Below are positions 38,238 to 50,100 of a stretch of 57,174 nucleotides of DNA, piece after piece. The stretch's first letter is position 1. Every line of letters begins with the position of its first letter. The notes beneath the pieces were generated by a model. The model had not been told where the DNA came from, did not search any database, and saw only the letters and a list, made by a program, of their open reading frames with translations. The stretch lies in contig NZ_JADB01000002.1 of NCBI RefSeq assembly GCF_000518165.1, forward strand, positions 266,581 to 323,754. The letters run 5' to 3'. The stretch is from Bartonella elizabethae F9251 = ATCC 49927 (GTDB lineage: Bacteria; Pseudomonadota; Alphaproteobacteria; Rhizobiales; Rhizobiaceae). Both the position numbers and the translations under genes were made by a program.

Positions 38238-41200
38238 ATGAACAAATTATATACAAAATTAGCGGGGAGTGATTTAAAATTTTCTCGTTTTCCTTTTATT
38301 AAAGTTTTATCATTGACTTCAATCGCTGCACTTTTGTCGAGTGTTTCTCCTGTATTGGCAAAAAATCTTGATTCAAGAGAAGGGGATTCTACAGATATAA
38401 AAACTGTTGCTGTGGCATATCCCCAAAGTGTTATTTCTGTTTATGATGAAGTGCCCAGTTATTTGGGGCTTCGTAATAGTATGTCTTCCCAACAGGTTGC
38501 ACAGAATGATGAGAATACAGCAATCGTTAGTGTATCTGATGCCTCGCGTAATGATACAACTACAATAACGGAGAATAATGCCGGATTACAACGTGCAGAC
38601 ACAAATACTACTTTGGGTGGAGGAGCGATAGCGGAAAAAAAATGGAGTACTGCTGTAGGTTATATGGCTCATGCTATAGGGGAAAGCAGTACCGCATTGG
38701 GTGGTGAATATAATGAAAAGAGCATTCACGGAGAAGATGATTATACCACTGCAAAGGGTGATTATTCAACAGCTTTGGGTGCTGTTGCTAGGGCTTTGGA
38801 GTATGGTACAACTGCCGTTGGTCATCGTGCATATGCAGAGGCAAAAAACGCTATTTCTATAGGATTTTATTCGAAAGCACAGGCAGAGGGAAGTATTGCT
38901 ATAGGAGCGAATTCTATAGCGGATGTTGTAGCGGGTGTTGAAGGGTATAGTCCTCTTGGGAAGAAGGGAGAAGGTGCTGATTTTGTATGGAAAAGTACAC
39001 AAGGTGCTGTTAGTGTTGGTGATATTAAGCAAGGTAGAACACGGCAAATTGGGGGCATAGCAGCAGGTACAGAAGAGACTGATGCAGTCAATATTGCGCA
39101 GTTGAAGTCATTGCAAACCTATGTAGATAAGGGCTGGAATCTATCTGTTAATGGTAAAAATACTAAAGCTGTGGCGATAAATGATACGGTAGATTTTGCA
39201 GCTGGAAGTAAAAATCTTGAAATTACCAAAGGCGAAAAAGACAATAACATAAAATTTGATCTCGCAAAAAATATTACGCTGGAGAGCGTAATGGCAGGTG
39301 CGAATACCTTAAATGCAATGGGTTTAGTCATTGCGAATGGACCTCAAATAACGACTGATGGTATTCATGCTGGTGGTAAAAAGATAACAGGCGTCGCAGA
39401 TGGGAGTGCAGATACTGACGCTGTGAATTTTGCACAGCTAAAAGCAATGCAAGCAGCAGCGGCTATAAAAGGTTTGAAAATTAACACGGCTAACAATGAT
39501 TTCAAAGATGCTATCGCTGATGGGGAATCTTCAGTTGCTATAGGCTCTGGGGCATCTGCATCTGCTTCTGCTGCTGTAGCTTGGGGGTTGAACTCGCAAG
39601 CAACGGTGAATGGAGGAATTGCTCTAGGAGCGTATTCTGTGGCGGATGTTGTTGGTACTGCTGGTTATGAGCCTTTTACAGGAGGTCAAACAGCTAAAAT
39701 GACTTATGAGTGGCGAGGTTCTGGGTTAGGTGTCGTTAGTGTTGGTGATAATACTAATAAACTTTCCCGGCAAATTACGGGGGTAGCCGCTGGTCTTCAA
39801 GATACTGATGCGGTGAATGTTGCACAGTTGAAATCTTTACGAGACTACGTAGATAAAGGCTGGAAACTGTCTGTTGACGGTAAAAATGCTAAAGCTGTAG
39901 GGATAAAGGATACGGTAGATTTTGCAGCTGGAAGTAAAAATTTTGAAATTACCAAAGGTGAGGGTGACAATAAGGTAAAATTTGATCTCGCAAAGGACAT
40001 TACGCTGGGTAGCGTAACGACTGGTACGAATACTTTAGATGCAACGGGCTTGAAAATTGCGAATGGTCCTCAAATAACGACTGATGGTATTCATGCTGGT
40101 GGTAAAAAGATCACAGGAATATTAGAGGCTACTAACGAGACCGATGCAGTGAATTTTGGACAATTAAATAAAACCAAGCAAGAAGTCCAAGAACAAATAC
40201 AAAAACAGGTTCAAGAAGTCGAAAAGCAAGTGGCGGCCAATAGTTTTGTGAAACAAGATCCTGTAACGAAACATATTACCATTGGTAAAGAAGTAGTAGG
40301 CGATGAAATTAATATTGCCAACAACATGGATGAGGCACGTACCCTTTCAGGTGTTAAGGCAGCAGTCAATGATAATGAAGCTGTTAACAAAGCTCAGCTT
40401 GATACAAACATCAATGAAGTAAAGGTCTTTCTAAGGATCTTCAGTCAGATGATTCAGCAGTTGTGCATTATGATAAACAAAAGAATGGAGCCATTGATTA
40501 TGCGAGTGTAACTTTTGGTGGGAAAGAGAAGACCCTCACAGCGCTTCACAATATTGCTGATGGTGCGATTTCTTCAGAATCTCATGATGCAATCAATGGT
40601 AAGCAGATTAACAAAATCGGTGAGGATATTGCTAAGTTCTTGGGTGGAGAAGCATCCTTTAAAGATGGAGCTTTTACAGAGCCAACCTATAAATTATCTT
40701 ACGTTGCTACAGATGGAAAAGTAACCAAGAGCTCTTATCAAGGTGTTGGAACGGCTTTTGCAGGACTTGATACAAATATCAAGAATGTGAATCAACGTAT
40801 TAAAGAAGTATCAGAAGGTGTTGCGCAGGATTCTTTATCGTGGAGCAAGGATGCCAATGCCTTTAGTGCGCAACATGGCGAAGAAGAAAAAACTAATAGC
40901 AAAATTAAATTCCTTGCTACCGGAGATATTACGAAAGACTCGACGGAAGCTATTAATGGTTCACTGCTTTCTCTCGCGGCCAATAGCTTCGTGAAACAGG
41001 ATGATGAAACGAGATCTATCACTATTGGGAAGGATACAGATGGTGAGAGAATCGATCTTATCAATAAGACTGGTGGGGCTCGGACTCTTTCTGGTGTGAA
41101 AGCTGGAACTGCAGAAACCGATGCGGTGAATTTTGCACAGCTGCAAAAAGTGGAAAAAGATGTCAAAGAACAGGTAGCTGCCAATAGTTTTGTAAAACAA

Positions 41201-43630
41201 GATGATAAAACGAGATACATAACCATTGGGAAGGATACAGATGGCGATAAAATCGATATTACCAACACAAGCGGTGCAAATCGGATCATTTCTGGTGTGG
41301 AAGATGCAAAGAACAATAATGATGCCGTTAACAAAGGTCAGCTTGATAAAGGTATCGAAAACGTCAGTAAAGACATCACCAATAAGTTCAACGATTTTAC
41401 GCAAAACATAACGCATATTACGCAACAAGTTCAAGGCGATACCTTATTGTGGAGTGAGAGTGATGGGGCATTTGTTGCTCAGCATGGTAAAGAAAAAACG
41501 AATAGCAAGATCAAATTTCTTGCAAATGGTGACGTTACCGAAGATTCAACAGATGCAATCAATGGCTCACAACTTTTTGCGACAAATCAAAATGTAGCAA
41601 CTGTATCAAATAATCTCCAAACTGTTGCCACGGATATAGCCAAGTCATTTGGAGGTGGAGCTGAATATAAAGATGGCAAATGGACCGCAGCAACTTTTAC
41701 ACTTAAAACGGTTAACACTGATGGTGAGGAAAAAGATGAAACTTATCATAATGTAGCTGAGGCTTTGAGTGGTGTTGGTAGTTCTATTACAAACGTTCAG
41801 AATAAAATCACCAATGAGATTACCAACCAGATTAATAATGCGATTACCAAAGTGGAGGGTGAGAATTTTATTCAGCAGGATAAGGAAACAAATCGTCTCA
41901 CGATTGGTGCTAAAACAGAAGGCACAGAAATCAATATTGCCAACGCAAGTGGTGCAAGTCGGATCATTTCTGGTGTGGCAGATGCAAAGAACAGCAATGA
42001 GGCCGTTAATAAAGGTCAGCTTGATAAAGGTATCGAAAATGTCAGTAAAGACATCACCAATAAGTTCAACGATTTTACGCAAAGCATAACGAATATTACG
42101 CAACAGGTTCAGGGTGATGCTTTATTGTGGAGCGAGGCTGATAAGGCATTCGTTGCTCAACATGGTGAAGAAAAAGCAAAGAGCAAGCTTAAGTACCTTT
42201 TAAATGGAGACATTACAGCTGAATCAACGGATGCGGTTAATGGTTCTCAGCTTTATTCGATGAGTAATAATCTTGCAGGATATTTTGGTAGTGGCGCTGG
42301 TTATGATGAGAATGGCGAATGGAAAGCACCTACTTTTACGCTTAAGACAGTTAAGGAGGATGGTACAGCAGGTGAAGAAAGCTATGATACTGTAGAAAAA
42401 GCGCTTTCTGCTGTTGGTACATCTTTCACGAATATTCAGAATAAAATCACCAATGAAATTACTAATGAGATCAATAAAACAAAAGGTGATGCTTTATTGT
42501 GGAGCGAGGCTGATAAGGCATTCGTTGCTCAGCATGGTGAAGGTGATAAAAAAGCAGATAGCAAGATTATGCACCTTAAGGCTGGAGACATTACTGCTGA
42601 ATCAACCGATGCTATAAATGGTTCTCAAATTTATACTCTGAAAAATCAAATAGCTGGTTATTTTGGTGGTGGAGCGGGCTATCAGAATGGTGAATGGAAA
42701 GCTCCCACATTCTATGTTTCACAATTCAAGAATGATGGAAATGGTAAGGATAAAACTGGCTATGATAATGTTGCGGATGCGTTTGAAGGTGTTAATGGAA
42801 GTCTGTCTAGTATCAACGAGCGTATTAATAATGTTGCTAAGGATGTCTCATCGAGTGGTTTACATTGGAACGAAGAAGAAAAAGCCTATGACGCTCGTCA
42901 CAATGGAACACCAAGTAAGATTAAGTATGTAGAGAATGGTGACGTATCCAAAGATTCAAAAGAAGCTGTTAATGGTAGCCAACTTTTTGAGACAAATAAT
43001 AGGGTTAGCAAGGTTGAAAACCGTGTAGATAATATTGATCAACAGATAAAAAATATTGAAAATACGGTTACGAATGATGCAGTTAAGTATGATAAAAATG
43101 AAAAGGGTGATAAGATCAATAAAGTTACATTCGCTGGTGTGAGTGAAAGTGATCCGGTAGTGTTAGACAATGTAGCGGCAGGTGATTTATCCAAAGATTC
43201 AAAAGAAGCTGTTAATGGTAGCCAACTCTGGGAGACAAACCAGAAGATAGATGTAGTCCTTGATAAGGCAAAAGAATATACGAATGAGCGTTTCAATGAC
43301 ATTATCAATCACCAAATGGGTGATGTTATTAATGAAGCGAAATCTTATACGGATATGAAGTTTGATGCTTTAAACTACAGCATTGAGGGTGTGCGAAAAG
43401 AAGCAAGACAAGCAGCGGCTATTGGTATAGCAGTGGCGAACTTACGCTATAATGAAACACCTGGAAAATTAAGTGTTGGATTTGGTACCGGCTTATGGCG
43501 TAACAAATCTGCATTTGCCTTTGGTGCTGGTTATACATCTGAAAGTGGATCTGTTCTGTCTAATGTATCTGTTACCAATTCTGGTGGTCACTGGGGTGTA
43601 GGTGCGGGATTTAATATGACATTGAATTAA
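38238..43630 (+). pseudogene. TAA2: trimeric autotransporter adhesin split by a frameshift
   Basis: The first part (38238-40511, 757 codons) has a signal peptide (about 1-41, ending SPVLAKN), a head (about 122-268), neck (VNIAQLKSL), a second head (about 420-511) and second neck, then runs out of frame. The second part (open 40463-43630, 1055 codons) has stalk modules and a complete anchor (QAAAIGIAVANLRYNETPGK to NMTLN) but no signal. Adding one base at 40424-40426 joins them into about 1797 residues, which is intact TAA length. Codons 38238-40423 and 40427-43630 are otherwise uninterrupted. As it stands the head fragment would be secreted without an anchor. Alternatives are a sequencing error or a phase-off allele. 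Confidence 0.85.
39123..40126 (+). repeat. 726-bp internal duplication of head-neck-stalk in TAA2
   Basis: The segment GTAGATAAGGGCTGGAA at 39123 recurs at 39849 as GTAGATAAAGGCTGGAA, with high identity for about 280 bases (to about 39400 and 40126). The offset is 726 bases (242 codons). This gives TAA2 two heads in series. Confidence 0.8.
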
Positions 43631-43657
43631 TAATCAACAGAATACATTGAGTAAAAT

Positions 43658-43704
43658 ACTTTCGCTCTTGTCTTAAATGAGGACAAGGGCGAAAGTTTAT
43701 TTTA
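43658..43704 (+). terminator. Rho-independent terminator of TAA2
   Basis: ACTTTCGCTCTTGTC (43658-43672) pairs with GACAAGGGCGAAAGT (43682-43696), a 15-bp stem with one G-T pair, followed by TTTATTTT. Confidence 0.9.
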
Positions 43705-44165
43705 AGAAGAAATCAATAAAGTAAACAAATGAGATTTTTAAAGAAAAACATGCAAAGCAGATAAGTAATGAAATAAAATGTACCATTAATGCTAAAGCAC
43801 TGTTTTAATCTCAATTTATAATTTAATAACGAATGCAGATTACCACATACTAAATGTTTCTACTTTTCACGAAAAAGCAATTCAAAAGAGCATAAAATCA
43901 ATATGTTAACTACTTTATAGGTAAAACTCATTAACCTAATAAGAAAATATGCTTGTGTACATTTATCTAAATAAAGCTATTATCCAAATAATACATCGCT
44001 GCAAAAATAAAACTGCCAAAAACCTTCGTTTTTAAATTAGTTTCATGCAAAAAAACTCTCCCAGCAGTTTTTAAAAGATAATTCAATAAAAAATATAAAT
44101 TGAAATATGTCCTTTTTATGTCATAAATATGATTGATTTGATTTTTTTTCATTAGGGCACTTGTG
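43705..44165. other. Leader region of TAA3
   Basis: No gene. The shared element AAATATGTCCTTTTTATGTC (44104-44123) lies 42 bases before the start, then CATTAGGG as ribosome binding region. Confidence 0.5.
44104..44123 (+). promoter_or_regulatory. Shared TAA upstream element, TAA3 copy
   Basis: AAATATGTCCTTTTTATGTC matches the TAA4 copy at 50991-51010 at 18 of 20 positions and lies at the same distance from the start codon. It is a candidate protein or RNA binding site in the promoter or leader. Confidence 0.5.
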
Positions 44166-47100
44166 ATGAAAGAATTATCTATCATATCAAAGAGGAATGA
44201 TTGGGATTACAGGCATTTCTCTCGACATTTGTTTAAAAAGCTTTTGTTGGGCACCATAATCGTTGCATTTTTATCAAATACTTCCCCCGTTTATGCAAAA
44301 AATTTTGATAGAACAGAACAGCTTCTTCAAGTTCTAGAGAAGGCAACAGCGGTTTATTCTCAAAAAAACAATAGAAACGTCTTTTCTGATTATAATCTTT
44401 ATAACCCTCATACGGGTTTCTTTGACGATATAAGTTTATCAAAATCAAGTTATTTAACAGTGCTCACTACAGCCATAATGTCAAGCGTGAGTACGTCTAG
44501 TAGTTACGTGGATTTTTTAATCACTATGCTTTCTGAAAAAGGGAAGACTGCTGTGAATGTTTTGGACAAAGATAGCAGTTCTACACAAAAAAAATTAGAG
44601 TCTTCGGTTGATGATAATCATGGAAATGGCATAGCTCTCTTAAATACACCTAGTTCATCAGAGGAGAGATATCCAATACAAGTGGGTGGAAGGACGTTTG
44701 TAAGCGCAAGAGGTGGATCAAATGCTACTAATTTGGGGCAAGGAGCGAATGCAGCAGGGCAGGAAAGTGTTGCTATTGGTCATAAGGCTCAAGCAACAGG
44801 AAAATTCGCCATTACTATGGGAGATCAGGCAGAAGCCACAAAAGAAGATAGTATTGCTATAGGTCATATGGCGCATGCTTTGGGGAAAAGCAGCACTGCA
44901 CTAGGCTCTGAATATAATGAAAAGAATCAGAATGACTATACAACCGCCAAGGGTGATTATTCAACAGCTTTGGGTTCTGTTTCTAAAGCTCTAGAATATG
45001 GTACAACGGCCGTTGGTCATCGTGCATATGCAACGGAAAAAGACGCTGTTTCTATAGGTTTTTATTCAAGAGCAAAAACAGATCATGCAGTTGCTTTAGG
45101 TGCTGATTCTATAGCAAACGTTGCTGCTGGTGTTCTAGGCTATGATCCTCTTCTACATAAAGCAGCGACAGATACAACTTTTGCATGGAAAAGTACTTAC
45201 GGTGCCGTGAGTGTTGGTGATCTTGCTAGTAAAAATACACGGCAAATTGGAGGTGTAGCTGCTGGTACTCAAGATACTGATGCAGTGAATATTGCGCAGT
45301 TAAAGTCATTACAAGCCTACGTAGATAAAGGCTGGAAACTATCTGTTGACGGTAAAAATACTAAAGTTGTGGGGATAGATGGATCGATAGATTTCGCAAC
45401 AGGAAGTAACAACCTTAGCATCACCAAAGGCGAAAAAGACAATAAGGTAACATTTGATTTAACAAAGAACATTACACTGGAGAGTGTAAAAGCAGGACAG
45501 AACATTTTTGATGCTACAGGCTTAAAAATTGCTAATGGTCCCCAAATCACCACTGCTGGTATTAATGCAGGCAGTAAAAAGATTACAAATGTAGTCGATG
45601 GTACAGATGATACCGACGCTGTAAATTTTTCCCAGTTAAAAAAAGCTGTATCTGTGTCTAGAGACAATCTTTCTGAATGGTCTAAGAACAAAGTAAGACT
45701 AGGTGTGCCTGATAGCTGGACCAAAAGAGGAAGTGTTGTGATAGGAGCACACTGGGAGGAAAAGCGTGGTGATGGTGCTGTTGTCTTCCAAGGTCCAATA
45801 GCAAACTCCGATTTTGCAATAGCCATAGGCACAACCTCTTACGTTGATAGTGGTGCTGATGAGGCAATTGCTATTGGTTATTTTGCAAAAGTGCAACCTA
45901 ATGCTAAGGGAGCTATTGCTTTAGGTTCCAGCACTGTTACGAGCGTCAAAGAAGGAATTTCTGGCTATGATCCTAAAACTGGACAAACCTCAACATTAAC
46001 TGAACCTGCATGGAAATCTGGATATGGTGCTCTCGGTATTGGTGTTGAAAATCGTAATACTCGTAAAATTACCTCAACACGGCAGATTGTAGGTGTCGCA
46101 GCTGGCACGAATGATACTGATGCCGTAAACGTTGCACAGTTAAAATCCTTAAGAGGACTGATTACAAGACAAGGAAGTTGGGAGCTTTCTGTTGGTGATA
46201 AGAATACAGCTATTGGTGCTGGAGACAAATTAAATTTAGCAACTGGAAGTACAAATTTTAGCATTACAAGCAATGCAGAAGAGAAGAAGGTAACATTTGA
46301 TTTAGCAAAAAACATTGCATTAGATAGTGTAACAGCGGGGCAGAATGTTTTTGATGCCACGGGTTTAGTCATCACGAATGGTCCCAAAATAATGACGGCT
46401 GGTATTGATGCTGGCAATAAAAAAATAACAAACTTAGCAGAGGGCACTGAAGCGACTGACGCTGTGAATTTTGGACAATTGCAGAAAATTGAAAAAGAAG
46501 TCGAACAACAAGTCGTAGCCAGTAGCTTTGTGAAACAAGAAGCTGAAACAAAACATATCACTATTGGTAAGGATACAGAGGGTGATAAAATTGATATTGC
46601 TAACAAGAATAAGGAAAACCGTACTCTTACAGGCATAAAAGCTGGTGTGCTCTTAGAAGATTCAAATGAAGCCGTTATCGGTTCACAGCTTTTTGAGACA
46701 AATAATAAAGTTTCTACTTACTTAGGGGGTGGGGCTAGTTATAAAGATGGCAAATGGAGTGCACCAACATTTAAGGTTCAAACTGTTGACGATCAAGGCA
46801 ATAAAAAAGATGAAGCTTATACGGATGTTGCTGCTGCTTTTGAAGGCGTTGGTACGTCTATCACGAATGTTCAGAATAAAGTTACCAATGATATAACACA
46901 TAAGTTCAGTGAACTTAATCAAAACATAACAAATATTACGCAACAAGTTACAGGTGATGCTTTATTATGGAGCGATGAAGCGCAGGCATTTGCTGCGCGT
47001 CATAAAAAGAAAGCAGAAGAACAAAGCAAAACAACGGAAGAAAACAGTAAAATTACCTTTCTTCTAGATGGTGCTGTTTCTAAAGATTCAACAGATGCCA

Positions 47101-50100
47101 TTACCGGTAAGCAGCTTTATTCTACGAGCAATACGCTTGCGACCTATTTGGATAAAGGTGCTGGTTATGATGAAAAAGGAAACTGGAAAGCACCCAGCTT
47201 TAAGGTCAAAACTGTTAACGGTGAAGGCAAGGAAGAAGATAAGACTTATCCGAATGTAGCGGAAGCTTTAACAGGAGTTGGTACTTCTTTTACAAATGTT
47301 CAAAATAAAATGACCAAGGAGATTACCAACCGGATTGATCGTGCAATTACCACTGTACAAAGTGAGAATCTTGTACAGCAAGAGAAATCAACAAATAATA
47401 TTACCATTGGTGCAAAAGTAGAAGGCAATGTCATCAATATCGCCAACAGAAAAAGTGAAAATCGAATTCTTACGGGTATAAAGGATGGTATGACAGATGC
47501 TGATGCTGTGAATTTTTCACAGCTAAAAGGCGTCAAGCAAGAGATCAAAGACCAAGTAAAAGAGGTTAAAGAACAAGTAGCGGCTAGTAGCTTTGTAAAA
47601 CAAGATTTGCAGACAAAACACATTACTATTGGTAAGGATACAGAGGGTGATAAAATTGATGTTGCCAATAACAAGAATGAAAAGCGTACTCTTACGGGAA
47701 TAAAGAATGGTGCTCTTTCAAAAGATTCAAACGAAGCAGTTACTGGTTCGCAGCTTTTTACAACCAATCAGAGTGTGACAGCTGTTTCCACTAATCTCCA
47801 AACGGTTGCCACGAATATAGCAAAGTCCTTTGGAGTGAATGCTAAATATCAAGATGGCAAATGGACCGATCCAACTTTTACGCTTAAAACTGTTAATGAT
47901 GAAGGTAAAGAAGAAAATAAGACTTATCAGAATGTAGCGGACGCTTTATCTGGAGTTGGCACTTCTTTCACAAATATTCAAAAACAAGTGACTGAACAGA
48001 TTAATCATGTGATTAACAAAGTAGAAAGTGAGAATCTTGTACAGCAAGAGAAAGCAACGAATAATATTACCATTGGTGCTAAGAATGAAGGTGATGTCAT
48101 CAATATCATCAACAAGAATGGTGCAGCTCGGACGCTTTCTGGTGTAAAGGCAGCAACAAAAGAGAATGAAGCGGTTAACAAAGGTCAGCTTGATACAAGT
48201 ATTAAAGAAGCAAATAACGAAATAACGAATAAGTTTAATGACTTTACCAAAAGCATCACGAATATTACGCAACAAGTTAAAGGCGATGCTTTATTATGGG
48301 ACAAGGGTGAAAAAGCATTTGTTGCTGATCATGGAGAAGGGAGTGCAAAAACAAACAGCAAGGTTACGCATCTTTTAGATGGAAATATTGCGTATGGTTC
48401 TACGGATGCAATTACAGGGGGGCAGATTTATAAAATTGGTGAAGATATAGCAAAATTCTTGGGTGGCACTGCATCTTTTAACAATGGGTCCTTTACAGGA
48501 CCGACTTATGCATTATCCAGTGTTAATGAAAAAGGTGAGACAAAGCAGGTTGAGTTTAAAGATATTGGCAAAGCCTTTGCTAGTATTGATACGAATATCC
48601 AGAAAACCAATAATCATTTAACGAATAAGTTTAAAGAACTTAATCAAAACATCACGAATATTACGCAACAAGTTAAAGGCGATGCTTTATTATGGGACAA
48701 GGATGAAAAAGCGTTTGTTGCTGATCATGGAGAGGGGAGTGCAAAAACGAACAGCAAGATTACGCGTCTTCTAGATGGAAATATTTCTTCTGATTCTAGA
48801 GATGCAATCACGGGTAGTCAGCTTTATTCAATGGGGAATGCGCTTTCTGCTTCTTTAGGTGGTGGAGCGAGCTATGAAGGGGGAAGTTGGACTGCTCCAA
48901 ATTTTACAATAAACAAATTTGATATTAAAGGCAATGCAACGCAAGAAGATTATAAAACCGTTTCGGATGCTTTATCAGGTTTAAGCACTTCTTTCACAAA
49001 TATTCAGAATAAAATTACCCATGAGATTAGCAAAATAGAAAGTGAGAATCTTGTTAAGCAGCATGAAAAGACAAAACTTATTACGATTGGTGGAGAAAAA
49101 GACGGGAATGAAATCAGTATTGCAAACAATGCGAGCGGTGTGCGTAGTATTTCTGGTGTAAAGGCAGGGCTTCTTACAGTAGAATCCACGGAAGCGATCA
49201 ATGGTTCTCAGCTTTATTCGGTAATCAATGTACTTTCTAGATATTTTAGTGGGGATGCGGGATACAAGGATGGAAAATGGTTAGCACCAGGCTTTAAGGT
49301 TGCACAATTTACTGCTGCTGGTGTGTTAAGCAAAAAGGAGAACTATACCAATGTTGCCTCTGCATTTGAAGCTGTTAACGAAAGCATGACAAAAATCAAC
49401 AATCGTATTCATGATGTTGAACAGAGTACTTTCTCGAGTGGTTTAAATTGGAGTGAGACAGAAAAAGCTTTTGACGCGCGTCATAAAGGTCAAGACAGTA
49501 AAATTAAGCATGTAGCGGATGGTGAAATATCAGAAAGCTCGAAAGAAGCTGTTAATGGCAGACAACTTTGGCAGACGAATAAGAAAGTTAAAGAGGTTGA
49601 AAGCCATGTCAATATGATTGATAAGCAAGTAAAAGATATTGCTAGTGTGGCAGATATTGCTGTTAAGTATGATAAAGGGACTGATGGCAAGAAAACGAAT
49701 AAAGTAACATTAGTTGGTATGAGTGAGAGTGATCCAGTATTGATAGATAATGTAGCGGAAGGTCGCATTGAAAGCGGTTCGAAAGAAGCTGTTACAGGAG
49801 GTCAATTGCATGATTATACGAATAAGCAGATGAAACTCGTTCTTTCTGATGCAAAGAAATATACGAATGAGCGTTTCAAGGACATTGTCAATAACACGGT
49901 CGACGATGTTATTCATGAGACAAAATCTTATACAGATGTAAAGTTTGAAGCGTTAAGGTATGAAATTAAGGAAGTTCACAAAGAATCCAAACAGGCAGCA
50001 GCGATAGGTTTAGCGGTATCGAACTTGAGTTATGAAGATACGCCAGGTTCTTTAAGTTTATCGATAGGAACGGGGACATGGCGCAATCAATCAGCTTTTG

